Source: Streptomyces sp. MUM 203J (lineage in GTDB: Bacteria; Actinomycetota; Actinomycetes; Streptomycetales; Streptomycetaceae). Taken from it: 64,000 nucleotides of DNA. The first letter of the stretch is position 1. Every line of letters starts with the position of its first letter. The notes below the pieces were generated by a model that saw only the letters and a list, made by a program, of their open reading frames with translations, was not told the DNA's origin and searched no databases. Positions 16,929 through 25,066 of this stretch are shown here, in pieces. Both the position numbers and the translations under genes were made by a program. The stretch covers positions 1 through 64,000 of the forward strand of contig NZ_JADWYO010000015.1 of assembly GCF_022414595.1 (NCBI RefSeq), given 5' to 3'.

Positions 16929-17256
16929 GCTCGTTCCCCTTCCTGAAACCAGCTCATCGCAAGCCGATGATGGCCCCATGGAAGGGCGCGTACCGGCTTC
17001 GAACACATTGCTTCCAGGTCATTATCCCGCATGCTGACACCCGATGACCAACATCGGGCCGCATCGCTTCGACAACGCGATCTCTCAAAACCCCACAATC
17101 CGGGGGTCAGCCTGCGATACTGCGCCCTCGCAGCAGGTGGCCCCGGGGGCCGTTCTTTGACGCAGGTCACACCCCAGGCCTCGTACCGGAGCCGGATGAT
17201 CTCCGTCATGCTGGGCGGGACACCGCCCCCGGAGCCTCGAAGGGACCCCGACTGCC

Positions 17257-18039
17257 ATGTCCGACACCGTGCTGTACGAGGTGAGCGACGGGCTCGCCAC
17301 CGTCACGCTCAACCGGCCCGACGCCATGAACGCGCTGAACACGGACGCCAAGGTGGCCCTGCGGGACGCGCTGGAGTCGGCGGGAGCGGACGCGGACGTG
17401 CGCGCGGTGCTGCTCACCGCCACGGGCCGGGCGTTCTGTGTGGGCCAGGACCTCAAGGAGCATGTGGCGGGCCTGGGCGGCCCCGAGCCGATGCGTACCG
17501 TCCGGGAGCACTACAACCCCATCGTGCGGGCGATCACCGGCATGGCGAAGCCGGTGGTGGCCGGGGTGAACGGAGTCGCGGCGGGCGCGGGCTTCGGCTT
17601 CGCGCTGGCCGCGGACTACCGCGTGGTCGCGGACACGGCGTCGTTCAACACCGCGTTCGCGGGCGTGGCCCTGGCTGCGGACTCGGGCATGTCCTGGACC
17701 CTGCCCCGCCTGGTGGGCCCGAGCCGGGCCGCCGACCTGCTGTTCTTCCCTCGCTCCCTGTCCGCACAGGAGGCCGACGCGCTGGGCCTGATCAACAAGC
17801 TGGTCCCCGCGGACCGGCTGGCCGACGAGGCGACCGCGGTCGCCCGCGCGATGGCCTCCGGCCCGACGGTCGCGTACGCGGGCCTGAAGCAGGCCATGGC
17901 GTACGGGGCCGGCCACACGCTGGCCGAAGCGCTGGAGAAGGAGGACGAGCTGCAGAGCCGGGCGGGCTCCTCGGAGGACCACCGGATCGCGGTGGAGGCG
18001 TTCCTGGCGAAGGAGAAGCCTCGGTACGTGGGCCGGTAG
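17257..18039 (+). CDS. enoyl-CoA hydratase/isomerase (PaaG-like)
   Basis: A 260-residue crotonase-fold enzyme. The oxyanion-hole segments are CVGQDLKEH (~65-75) and NGVAAGAGFGFALAADYR (~108-125). GVALAADSG and LVGPSRAADLLF follow. The Asp in GQDL and absence of the two canonical hydratase Glu residues in the usual places make isomerase or PaaG-type ring-cleavage chemistry as likely as simple hydration. No signal peptide is present; the protein is cytoplasmic. It stands alone, divergent from DUF3117. The substrate is likely an acyl- or phenylacetyl-CoA derivative, but this is not decided by context. Confidence 0.88.
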   Translation: MSDTVLYEVSDGLATVTLNRPDAMNALNTDAKVALRDALESAGADADVRAVLLTATGRAFCVGQDLKEHVAGLGGPEPMRTVREHYNPIVRAITGMAKPVVAGVNGVAAGAGFGFALAADYRVVADTASFNTAFAGVALAADSGMSWTLPRLVGPSRAADLLFFPRSLSAQEADALGLINKLVPADRLADEATAVARAMASGPTVAYAGLKQAMAYGAGHTLAEALEKEDELQSRAGSSEDHRIAVEAFLAKEKPRYVGR

Positions 18040-18200
18040 CGCGCCGTGGGCGGCGGGGTCGTCCTGTCCTCCGTCCCCGCCCCGGACTCCGTCCCGGACC
18101 CGGTACCGCGTGCCTCGCCCGGCCGCGCCCGCCCTCGGAATCCGGGCGGGCTCGTCGGGCGCTCCGGAGTTCGAGGACCGGAAGGCCCCGGGGCGAAGCC

Positions 18201-18833
18201 TCAGGTCCCAGGCGAGGGGCGGGTGGGGGAGGAGCCCGCCGCGCGCCGCCCCTGCCCGCGCGCCACGCAGTCGGCCAGGTGGTCGTTCACCAGCCCGCAC
18301 GCCTGCATCAGGGCGTACGCCGTGGTCGGGCCCACGAAGCGGAGCCCGCGCTTCTTCAGCGCCTTGGAGAGGGCTGCCGACTCGTCCGTCACCGCCGGGA
18401 CGTCCGCGAGTGTGCGCGGCACCGCGCGAGCCTCCGGCTCGGGCGCGTACGACCAGATCAGCGCGTCCAGATCGCCCGCCGCCCAGCCGGCCAGCGCACG
18501 CGCGTTCGCGAGGGTCGCGTCGATCTTCGCGCGGTTGCGGATGATGCCCTCGTCCGCGAGCAGCCGCTCCCGGTCGTCGTCCGTGAACTCCGCGACCTCC
18601 GCGATCCGGAACCCGGCGAACGCCCGCCGGAACCCCTCCCGCCGCCGCAGGATCGTGATCCACGACAGCCCGGACTGGAACGCCTCCAGGGCGAGGCGTT
18701 CGAAAAGCGCGTCGTCGCCGTGGACGGGACGGCCCCACTCCTCGTCGTGGTACGGCAGGTAGTCGGCCGTGGACACGCCCCAGGGGCACCGCAGGGCACC
18801 GTCCGGGCCGGGCACCGCCCCGCCCTCAGTCAC
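18201..18833 (-). CDS. tag: DNA-3-methyladenine glycosylase I
   Basis: A 210-residue TagI-family base-excision enzyme. RCPWG near the start and YHDEEWGRPV supply the Cys and His of the zinc snap, with HLADC near the end completing it. The conserved Glu in YHDEEWG and the LSWITILRRREGFR helix form the 3-methyladenine pocket. It removes alkylated adenine from DNA. GTG 18833 is chosen because it overlaps the upstream stop (GTGACTGA) and has GGGGAG eight bases before it; ATG 18854 and 18866 are alternatives. It is co-transcribed with the DivIVA-like gene, as Rv1209/Rv1210. A short disordered C-terminal tail is present. Confidence 0.92.
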   Translation of the reverse strand: MTEGGAVPGPDGALRCPWGVSTADYLPYHDEEWGRPVHGDDALFERLALEAFQSGLSWITILRRREGFRRAFAGFRIAEVAEFTDDDRERLLADEGIIRNRAKIDATLANARALAGWAAGDLDALIWSYAPEPEARAVPRTLADVPAVTDESAALSKALKKRGLRFVGPTTAYALMQACGLVNDHLADCVARGQGRRAAGSSPTRPSPGT

Positions 18834-19200
18834 CGGACCGCTCCCCGTCGTCATCCGGCCGCGCACGCTTCTCGAACAGCGCGGCGCCGCCGCCGTCCGC
18901 CGTGGCCTGCGCGCCTGCCAGCGCCGCCTCCAGTTCCGCGATGCGCGCGTCCCGCTCGGCCAGCTCGGCGGCCAGCCGGTCCAGGACGTCGTCGACGTCG
19001 GTCATGCGATAGCCGCGCGCCGCCACGGGCAGCCGCAGCGTCTCGATGTCGGCGCGGCTCACCGGCCGGGTCACCGGCAGCGGGTCCACGAGGTGCTCCG
19101 GAGCCACCTCGGGCAGCGGCTCGCTCTCCCCGCCGCCGATGACCGCGATGGTCACCGCGGCCACCACGACCACCATCGCCACAGCCAAGAACCAGAACAC
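18826..19200 (-). CDS. single-span membrane protein with DivIVA-like segment
   Basis: A 124-residue protein. The N-terminus is a membrane helix (VFWFLAVAMVVVVAAVTIAV). The segment from ~45 reads like a DivIVA N-terminal domain (LRLPVAARGYRMTDVDDVLDRL), followed by a short coiled coil. GTG 19200 was chosen because GGGAGAGG lies six bases upstream; ATG 19248 would add 16 residues. The M. tuberculosis counterpart Rv1209 has a similar length. DivIVA-type domains sense membrane curvature or scaffold polar complexes, so a polar or envelope role is possible. It overlaps the downstream tag gene by eight bases. Confidence 0.8.
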   Translation of the reverse strand: MFWFLAVAMVVVVAAVTIAVIGGGESEPLPEVAPEHLVDPLPVTRPVSRADIETLRLPVAARGYRMTDVDDVLDRLAAELAERDARIAELEAALAGAQATADGGGAALFEKRARPDDDGERSGD

Positions 19201-19300
19201 AGCGCGCCTCTCCCGGGAGCGGAATACGTCTGGTCCCGATCGTGCCATGCGGTCGCGACGGTTAGGGTCGCAGGGACGTCACGCGAGGAGGACATACGGG

Positions 19301-20161
19301 ATGCTGCGCCTGGGACGACGCGAATTCGGCCCGAACGAGCCGGTGATCATGGCGATCGTGAACCGGACCCCGGACTCCTTCTACGACCAGGGCGCCACGT
19401 TCCGCGACGAACCCGCGCTCGCGCGCGTGGACCAGGCGGTGGCGGAGGGTGCGGCGATCATCGACATCGGCGGGGTGAAGGCCGGACCCGGCGAGGAGGT
19501 GACGGCGGAGGAGGAGGCGCGGCGGACCGTCGGTTTCGTGGCCGAGGTGCGGCACCGCCACCCCGATGTGGTGATCAGTGTGGACACCTGGCGGCACGAG
19601 GTCGGTGAGGCCGTGTGCGAGGCGGGCGCTGACCTGCTGAACGACGCATGGGGCGGCGTCGACCCGAAGCTGGCGGAGGTCGCGGCGCGGTACGGGGCGG
19701 GGCTGGTGTGCACGCACGCGGGCGGCGTCGAGCCGCGCACGCGCCCGCACCGGGTCGCGTACGAGGACGTCATGGCCGACATCCTGCGGGTGACGGCCGG
19801 GCTGGCCGAACGGGCGGTGGCACTCGGGGTGCCGAGGGAGTCGGTGATGATCGACCCGGGGCACGACTTCGGGAAGAACACCCGGCATTCGCTGGAGGCG
19901 ACGCGGCGGCTCGGGGAGATGGTGGAGACCGGCTGGCCGGTGCTGGTGTCCCTGTCCAACAAGGACTTCGTGGGTGAGACGCTGGACCGGCCGGTGAAGG
20001 AGCGGGTCATCGGGACCCTGGCGACGACGGCGGTGTCGGCGTGGCTGGGGGCGCAGGTGTACCGGGTCCACGAGGTGGCGGAGACCCGCCAGGTGCTGGA
20101 CATGGTGTCCTCCATCGCGGGCCACCGCGAACCCGCGGTGGCCCGCCGGGGCCTGGCCTGA
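19301..20161 (+). CDS. folP2: dihydropteroate synthase paralogue, FolP2 type
   Basis: A 286-residue TIM-barrel protein of the pterin-binding family. IMAIVNRTPDSF occupies the loop-1 region, SVDTWR the next pterin site, and DPGHDFGKN and SLSNKDF follow. The canonical loop-2 motif GGESTRPG is replaced by GGVKAGPG, losing the Thr-Arg pair that positions p-aminobenzoate. This is the pattern of mycobacterial FolP2 (Rv1207), which is reported not to replace DHPS. It is therefore probably not the folate enzyme. ATG 19301 has GAGGAGG upstream. It is divergent from the tag pair. Confidence 0.85.
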   Translation: MLRLGRREFGPNEPVIMAIVNRTPDSFYDQGATFRDEPALARVDQAVAEGAAIIDIGGVKAGPGEEVTAEEEARRTVGFVAEVRHRHPDVVISVDTWRHEVGEAVCEAGADLLNDAWGGVDPKLAEVAARYGAGLVCTHAGGVEPRTRPHRVAYEDVMADILRVTAGLAERAVALGVPRESVMIDPGHDFGKNTRHSLEATRRLGEMVETGWPVLVSLSNKDFVGETLDRPVKERVIGTLATTAVSAWLGAQVYRVHEVAETRQVLDMVSSIAGHREPAVARRGLA

Positions 20162-20183
20162 CCGGTGTGCCGCGCCGTCGCGG

Positions 20184-20231
20184 TGTGCCCACCGGCCGGT
20201 AATGCGGGGCGGCCGCACACCGGTGGGCACA
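20184..20231. terminator. hairpin between convergent folP2 and LOG genes
   Basis: TGTGCCCACCGG (20184-20195) pairs perfectly with CCGGTGGGCACA (20220-20231) across a 24-base loop. It lies between two convergent stops at 20161 and 20261, so it probably terminates both transcripts. Confidence 0.6.
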
Positions 20232-20260
20232 GCGGGCGGTTCAGCCCGCGCGGCGCGCGC

Positions 20261-21016
20261 TCAGCGCGCGGCTTCCTTGCTGACGAGGGCCACCGCCTCG
20301 TCCACGTCGTCGGTGACGTGGAACAGCATCAGGTCCCGGTCCGACGCCTTGCCCTGGGCGATGACCGTGCCGCGGAGCCAGTCCACGAGCCCGGACCAGT
20401 ACGCGGTGCCGAACAGCACGATCGGGAAGCGCGTGACCTTCCGGGTCTGGACCAGGGTCAGTGCCTCGAACAGCTCGTCCAGCGTGCCCAGCCCGCCGGG
20501 CAGCACGACGAAGCCCTGCGCGTACTTCACGAACATGGTCTTCCGCACGAAGAAATAGCGGAAGTTGATCCCGATGTCGACGTGCGGGTTCAGCCCCTGC
20601 TCGAAGGGCAGCTCGATGCCGAGGCCCACGGAGACGCCCTGGGCGTCCCGCGCCCCCTTGTTCGCCGCCTCCATCGCGCCGGGCCCGCCGCCCGTGATGA
20701 CCGCGAAACCCGCCTCGACCAGGGCCTTGCCCAGCCGCACGCCCTCCTCGTACTCCGGCGTGCCCGGCTTCGTGCGGGCCGAACCGAAGACGCTGATCGC
20801 GCTGGGCAGTTCCGCGAGCGCGCCGAAGCCCTCGACGAACTCGGACTGGATGCGCATGACCCGCCACGGGTCGGTGTGGACCCAGTCGGAGTCCCCCACC
20901 ACATCCAGGAGCCGCTGGTCCGTGGTGCCGGGCTGGACCTGCCCCCTGCGGCGCAGCACCGGCCCCAGCCGCTGCTCCGCCGGTGACCGCAGATCCTCGG
21001 CCTCGGGGTTCCCCAT
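20261..21016 (-). CDS. LOG family protein (TIGR00730 Rossmann fold)
   Basis: A 251-residue Rossmann-fold protein with the two LOG signatures: GGGPGAMEAANKGA (~104-117) and PGGLGTLDELFEAL (~173-186). LOG proteins of this type hydrolyse nucleoside 5'-monophosphates at the glycosidic bond (cytokinin-activating phosphoribohydrolases); the mycobacterial counterpart Rv1205 makes cytokinin-like products. It has an N-terminal extension of ~50 residues, common in the long actinobacterial subgroup. ATG 21016 begins the protein. The dapE gene lies 123 bases upstream on the same strand and could be in the same transcript. The protein is cytoplasmic. Confidence 0.9.
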   Translation of the reverse strand: MGNPEAEDLRSPAEQRLGPVLRRRGQVQPGTTDQRLLDVVGDSDWVHTDPWRVMRIQSEFVEGFGALAELPSAISVFGSARTKPGTPEYEEGVRLGKALVEAGFAVITGGGPGAMEAANKGARDAQGVSVGLGIELPFEQGLNPHVDIGINFRYFFVRKTMFVKYAQGFVVLPGGLGTLDELFEALTLVQTRKVTRFPIVLFGTAYWSGLVDWLRGTVIAQGKASDRDLMLFHVTDDVDEAVALVSKEAAR

Positions 21017-21139
21017 GGCGCGCTCCTCTCGCTGAACGTCTTCTGCCGGGATCAGCGTAGGACGGGGAAGGTGACACGTGGCGAAATTTCGGTGGTCACC
21101 CGGGAAGCCGTCAGGCCCCGGGGTGCCCTCGGACAGGTC

Positions 21140-22279
21140 TCAGGCCGTCAGCCAGTCGTACAGCCTGCGCTCGCAGTGGGTGATCCGCTCGATGATGACG
21201 TGTTCGTCCCGCTTGTGCGCGAAGACCGGATCGCCCGGCCCGTAGTTGACGGCCGGCACGCCCAGCGCGCTGAAGCGGGAGACGTCGGTCCAGCCGAACT
21301 TCGGCAGGGCCGTGCCGCCGACCGCCTTCATGAATGCCGCCGCGGCCGGATGGGCCAGGCCGGGCAGCGCCCCGCCGGTGTGGTCGTCGACCACGAACTC
21401 GTCGACGCCGCAGTCCGCGAACACCTCGCGTACGTGCTGCTCGGCCTCCTCCATCGTGCGGTCGGGGGCATAGCGGAAGTTGACGACGACGGTGCAGGCG
21501 TCGGGGATGACGTTGGTGGCGACGCCGCCCTCGATGCCGACCGCGTTGAGACCCTCGTGGTACTCCAGCCCGTCGATGACGGGCTTGCGCGGCTCGTACG
21601 CGGCGAGGCGGGCCAGCACGGGCGCGGCGGCGTGGATGGCGTTGGAGCCCATCCAGGAGCGGGCCGAGTGGGCGCGCTCGCCGGACAGCTTGAGGTGCAT
21701 GCGCAGCGTGCCCTGACAGCCGCCCTCGACCTGGCCGTTGGAGCCCTCCAGCAGCACCGCGAAGTCGCCTTCCAGCCATTCCGGGTGGGCGGTGGCCACG
21801 TGCCCGAGGCCGTTCAGGTGCGCGGCGACCTCCTCGTTGTCGTAGAACACGAACGTGAGGTCCCGGTTGGGCTCGGGCACGGTCGCGGCGATGCGGAGCT
21901 GCACGGCCACGCCGGACTTCATGTCGGTGGTGCCGCAGCCCCACAGGATCCCGTTCTCGTCCAGCCGGGACGGGACGTTGTCCGCGATGGGCACGGTGTC
22001 GATGTGCCCGGCCAGAACGACCCGCTCGGCACGGCCCAGGCGGGTACGGGCGACGATGTTGTTGCCGTACCGGTCGACGGTGAGATGCGGCAGGGCCCGC
22101 AGGGCCTGCTCGATCGCGTCGGCGAGCGGCCCCTCGGTTCCGCTGACGGAGGGGAAGTCGACCAGCGCGGCGGTCAGCGCCGGGCCGTCCTGGGTGAGGT
22201 CGAGCGGGGTGCGCGGCGCCGGCTGCGCGGCGGCATCGGGAGCGTGGTCCGGGGTCGCGTGGGGCGTGGCGTCAGGCAT
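21140..22279 (-). CDS. dapE: succinyl-diaminopimelate desuccinylase
   Basis: A 379-residue M20 metallopeptidase-fold enzyme. The first metal motif is GHIDTVP (~92-98), with the bridging Asp in CGTTDMKSG and the catalytic Glu in FYDNEEV (~145-151). The dimerisation/lid domain follows (GERAHSARSWMG, GGVATNVIPDACTVVVNFRYAP), then the final His ligand in PVFAHKRDE. It hydrolyses N-succinyl-LL-2,6-diaminopimelate to LL-DAP and succinate for lysine and peptidoglycan synthesis. The first ~25 residues are a disordered Pro/Ala extension. dapC, acting just before it in the pathway, lies 4 kb away on the same strand. Confidence 0.95.
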   Translation of the reverse strand: MPDATPHATPDHAPDAAAQPAPRTPLDLTQDGPALTAALVDFPSVSGTEGPLADAIEQALRALPHLTVDRYGNNIVARTRLGRAERVVLAGHIDTVPIADNVPSRLDENGILWGCGTTDMKSGVAVQLRIAATVPEPNRDLTFVFYDNEEVAAHLNGLGHVATAHPEWLEGDFAVLLEGSNGQVEGGCQGTLRMHLKLSGERAHSARSWMGSNAIHAAAPVLARLAAYEPRKPVIDGLEYHEGLNAVGIEGGVATNVIPDACTVVVNFRYAPDRTMEEAEQHVREVFADCGVDEFVVDDHTGGALPGLAHPAAAAFMKAVGGTALPKFGWTDVSRFSALGVPAVNYGPGDPVFAHKRDEHVIIERITHCERRLYDWLTA

Positions 22280-22327
22280 GGCCCGACCCTATCCCGGCGC
22301 CGTCCGGGCCCCTTGTACGGTGGGCGC

Positions 22328-23416
22328 GTGCCCAAGTCCCCCGCCACTCCCCCCTCCGAGCCGTCCCCCGCCGGCCGGGTGTCCGGAACGACCGGTACCT
22401 CCGGTCCGTCCCGTACGTCACGCGGCACCCGGCGTGCCCGCGGCTCCCGCCGTGCCCGGGTGACGGCGGGGTGCGCCGTTCTGCTGGCCGTGGCCGGGTA
22501 CGTGGTGGTTCAGGTGGAGACGGGCGGCCGTGGGGCACCGGGTTGCGTGGTGGGCAGCGGCAGCCACACCTACCGCTTCTCGCCCGAGCAGGCGTCGAAC
22601 GCGGCCACGATCGCGGCGGTCGGCACGACGAAGGGCATGCCGGAGCGGGCGGTGACGATCGCGCTCGCGACGGCGCTCCAGGAGTCGGCGCTGCGCAACA
22701 TCGACTACGGCGACCGGGATTCACTGGGCCTGTTCCAGCAGCGCCCCTCCCAGGGGTGGGGCACGGCGGAGCAGATCATGGACCCGGTCTACTCCTCGGG
22801 CATCTTCTACGACCGGCTGGCGGAGGTCCCCGGCTATTCGCGGCTGCCGCTCACGGTCGCCGCCCAGCGGGTGCAGCGCAGCGGCTTCCCGCAGGCGTAC
22901 GCGAAGCACGAGCCGGACGCGGCACTGCTGGCGGCGGCGCTGACCGGCCGCTCGGCGGCGTCACTGAACTGCACGACGCTGCTGGGGTCGCGGACCGGCG
23001 ACGTCGCGCAGGTGCGGAAGGAACTGAAGCGGTCGTTCGGCACGGCGGTGCTGGGCGGCGAGCCCACGGACGGCGGGTCCGTGGACGACGGCAAGGGCGG
23101 CCTCCCGGACTCGCCCTCCTCTCCCCCGCAGGCTCCGGACGCGCCGGACACCCTCGCCGTCCCCGTCCCCCCGGGCACGGCCCGCGACGAGGCGGAGGGG
23201 ACCGAAGGGCTGGAGGAACGCGTCCCCGGCTCGCGGCGTGGCTGGGAACTGGCGCAGTGGGCGGTCGCGCAGGCGGAGACGCTGCGGGTCGCGGAGGTGT
23301 CCTACGCGGGGCGGGTGTGGAGTGCCCGGCACCCGGGCCAGGGCTGGCGGGACGCGTCGGACCCGGAACACACCGCGCACGTGCGCATTCGTGTGGCGGC
23401 CGACCCGCCGGACTGA
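22328..23416 (+). CDS. transglycosylase-like membrane-anchored protein
   Basis: A 362-residue protein. A disordered basic cytoplasmic tail (1-~45) is followed by one membrane helix (VTAGCAVLLAVAGYVVVQV) and an extracytoplasmic domain at ~85-230. This has lysozyme/transglycosylase-like features: ATALQESALRN with a probable catalytic Glu, GDRDSLGLFQQRPSQGWG, and two conserved Cys. A Pro/Asp/Gly-rich linker and a second small C-terminal module with WELAQWAVAQAETLRV follow. Relatives are often labelled 'heavy metal transporter', which nothing here supports. GTG 22328 begins the basic tail. It is divergent from dapE, a cell-wall precursor gene, which fits a peptidoglycan role. Confidence 0.7.
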   Translation: MPKSPATPPSEPSPAGRVSGTTGTSGPSRTSRGTRRARGSRRARVTAGCAVLLAVAGYVVVQVETGGRGAPGCVVGSGSHTYRFSPEQASNAATIAAVGTTKGMPERAVTIALATALQESALRNIDYGDRDSLGLFQQRPSQGWGTAEQIMDPVYSSGIFYDRLAEVPGYSRLPLTVAAQRVQRSGFPQAYAKHEPDAALLAAALTGRSAASLNCTTLLGSRTGDVAQVRKELKRSFGTAVLGGEPTDGGSVDDGKGGLPDSPSSPPQAPDAPDTLAVPVPPGTARDEAEGTEGLEERVPGSRRGWELAQWAVAQAETLRVAEVSYAGRVWSARHPGQGWRDASDPEHTAHVRIRVAADPPD

Positions 23417-23791
23417 TCGCCGCATAGTAGTCGCCCCACATCACAGGGTAATCACGAGCCACCCGCACACCATTCGGTCACCGTTCCGGGAATTCACCCA
23501 CGGGGGTCGGACCCGCTCTGCGCACAGCCACCGCGACCAGCCGCTATGCACCAGGGCGCCGACTTGCCCGGCCACCAAGGGGCGGCGCGGAGGAAACGAT
23601 TCTCCATCCCCTTTCCCCCACACCCGAACTTCCCATTGTTTGCCCGGTTTTGGGTGCCGCAGATCACCGCCTGCGGGGATTTCGCATTACCGACTCTTTA
23701 CCTCGGCTCACCGCAACCTCCCCCGCCCTCCGAGCGGTTGTCACAGCGTCCGATCGTCGGACAGGCATCACAGCCCACCCGAAGGAGCACC
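23417..23791. other. intergenic region, probable promoter/leader of secreted-protein gene
   Basis: These 375 bases are less GC-rich than their surroundings (for example around 23640 and 23690) and contain no supported gene. I looked for a cyclic-di-AMP (ydaO-type) riboswitch, which often precedes Streptomyces cell-wall hydrolase genes, and saw no matching core. A promoter for the secreted protein at 23792 is expected here but not pinpointed. Confidence 0.45.
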
Positions 23792-24259
23792 ATGTCCCTC
23801 CCCCTGACCCGCCGGATCGCCAGTGCCGCGCTGCTCACCGCAGCGGGAGCGGCCTCCGTGGTCGGTGCGGCCGGCTCCGCGAGCGCCGTGGACCTGCCCC
23901 AGAGCACCGACCTGGCCGGCGGTGTGAGCGCCCTCGACACGGGCGCGGTGACCGACACGGTCGGCGGCGCCGCGGAGAACGCCACCGACCTCGCGGGTGA
24001 CGCGGGCAGCAACGCGGCCAAGAAGACCGTCCCGTCGACGACCCAGACGGCCGGCAAGACCGCCAAGAAGACCACTCCGGTCGCGCAGAAGGCCGCCAAG
24101 GACGTGACCCGCAGCGGCGGCGAGGTCGCGACCGACACGGCCGGCGCGGCCCAGGGCGTCGCGGGCGACACCGCGCAGGGCGGCCTGCTGGGCGGCCTGC
24201 CGACCGACGCCGTCCCGGGGGGCCTGCCGACCGGCGGCCTGCCCGGCGGGCTCGGCTGA
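23792..24259 (+). CDS. small secreted Ala/Thr/Gly-rich protein
   Basis: A 155-residue secreted protein. A classic signal peptide has basic LTRRIAS, a hydrophobic core, and a cut near residue 32 after GSASA. The mature part is low-complexity: repeated TAG, AAKK and DTA-type helical stretches, then a C-terminal run of GGLP units. ATG 23792 has GAAGGAG upstream. Cysteine-free, repetitive secreted proteins of this type are common in Streptomyces and sometimes mis-labelled 'ATP-binding'; no nucleotide motif exists here. A wall-associated or surface-coat role is only a guess. It is followed by a very strong terminator, so it is monocistronic. Confidence 0.75.
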   Translation: MSLPLTRRIASAALLTAAGAASVVGAAGSASAVDLPQSTDLAGGVSALDTGAVTDTVGGAAENATDLAGDAGSNAAKKTVPSTTQTAGKTAKKTTPVAQKAAKDVTRSGGEVATDTAGAAQGVAGDTAQGGLLGGLPTDAVPGGLPTGGLPGGLG

Positions 24260-24292
24260 CCCGTACGGACGACCGACCGCAGCTCCCCTCCG

Positions 24293-24328
24293 CGCGGAAG
24301 GGCCCGGGAACACCCGGGCCCTTCCGCG
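24293..24328 (+). terminator. strong hairpin terminator
   Basis: A perfect 16-bp stem (24293-24308 with 24313-24328; CGCGGAAGGGCCCGGG) closes a four-base AACA loop and is followed by a short T-containing tail. It lies 34 bases after the stop of the secreted-protein gene. Confidence 0.9.
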
Positions 24329-24350
24329 TTCTCACGGAACGTCAGATTCG

Positions 24351-24380
24351 TTGTCGGATAAGCCAGTTGTCCTGTGTATG
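24351..24380 (+). promoter_or_regulatory. candidate promoter of the secreted protease gene
   Basis: TTGTCG (24351-24356) and TGTATG (24375-24380) stand 18 bases apart, immediately after the upstream terminator and 75 bases before the protease start. The match to a vegetative promoter is moderate. Confidence 0.35.
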
Positions 24381-24454
24381 GTGCAGGGGCGACCGGGGGG
24401 ACGCATCGCCCTCCCCGGGCGCCCTGACGACCAACAGGAAACGGGGAAAACTCA

Positions 24455-25030
24455 ATGGGACACGACATACGTCGTGTACGTGGCATACGCGTACTCGCCG
24501 CCGTCGGCGCCACGGCCGCCGCGCTGACCCTGACCGCTCAGCCGGCCTCCGCCAACTCCTTCGGACCGACCTACGCGGACAACAAGGCACACAGCTTCTT
24601 CTACGACGACGACCTGTCGAAGGCCCAGCGCTCCGGCATGGACTGGGCGCGCAGGAACTCGCTCGGCGCCAAGACGGACATGACCACGAGCGTCAACAAG
24701 AAGTACAACAGGCAGGTGGACGTCTGGGTCTACGCCACCTGGAGGCCGACCGGCGACCAGAAGCACTGGTACGCGTGGACGACCTGCGTCAAGAGGGTGA
24801 GCGGCAGCTCCAGCAAGTGCGACCAGCACACGATCGTGATCAACCACAAGCTGCCGCACTCGAACTACAAGTCGCTGAGCTGCCACGAGATCGGCCACAG
24901 CGTGGGCCTGGGTCACTCGAAGGGCAAGAACAGCAGCTACAAGTCGGCGGATCGTTCCTGCATGCGGGGAAACCCCGACCACAACTACTACGCCAGGCAC
25001 GACAAGAAGCACATCAACGGCCGTTACTGA
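24455..25030 (+). CDS. small secreted metzincin-like zinc metalloprotease
   Basis: A 191-residue secreted protein. The signal peptide is cut near residue 33 (ASA/N). The mature domain carries HEIGHSVGLGH at 144-154, an exact HEXXHXXGXXH zinc-protease motif (ligands His144, His148, His154; general base Glu145). A Met-turn-like SCM follows at 168-170. Four Cys (111, 122, 143, 169) could form two disulfides that brace the active site. It is smaller than most metzincins and has no obvious propeptide. ATG 24455 lacks a strong ribosome site. A lipoprotein gene follows 36 bases later and is probably co-transcribed. It acts outside the cell; the substrate is unknown. Confidence 0.8.
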   Translation: MGHDIRRVRGIRVLAAVGATAAALTLTAQPASANSFGPTYADNKAHSFFYDDDLSKAQRSGMDWARRNSLGAKTDMTTSVNKKYNRQVDVWVYATWRPTGDQKHWYAWTTCVKRVSGSSSKCDQHTIVINHKLPHSNYKSLSCHEIGHSVGLGHSKGKNSSYKSADRSCMRGNPDHNYYARHDKKHINGRY

Positions 25031-25066
25031 GCAGGACCGACACGAGAAGAGGAGAGTGAGCAACCG

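Noticed and set aside
23417..23791. Cyclic-di-AMP riboswitch upstream of the secreted protein gene
   Set aside because: No match to the conserved core was seen, and the downstream gene is not a recognisable wall hydrolase.
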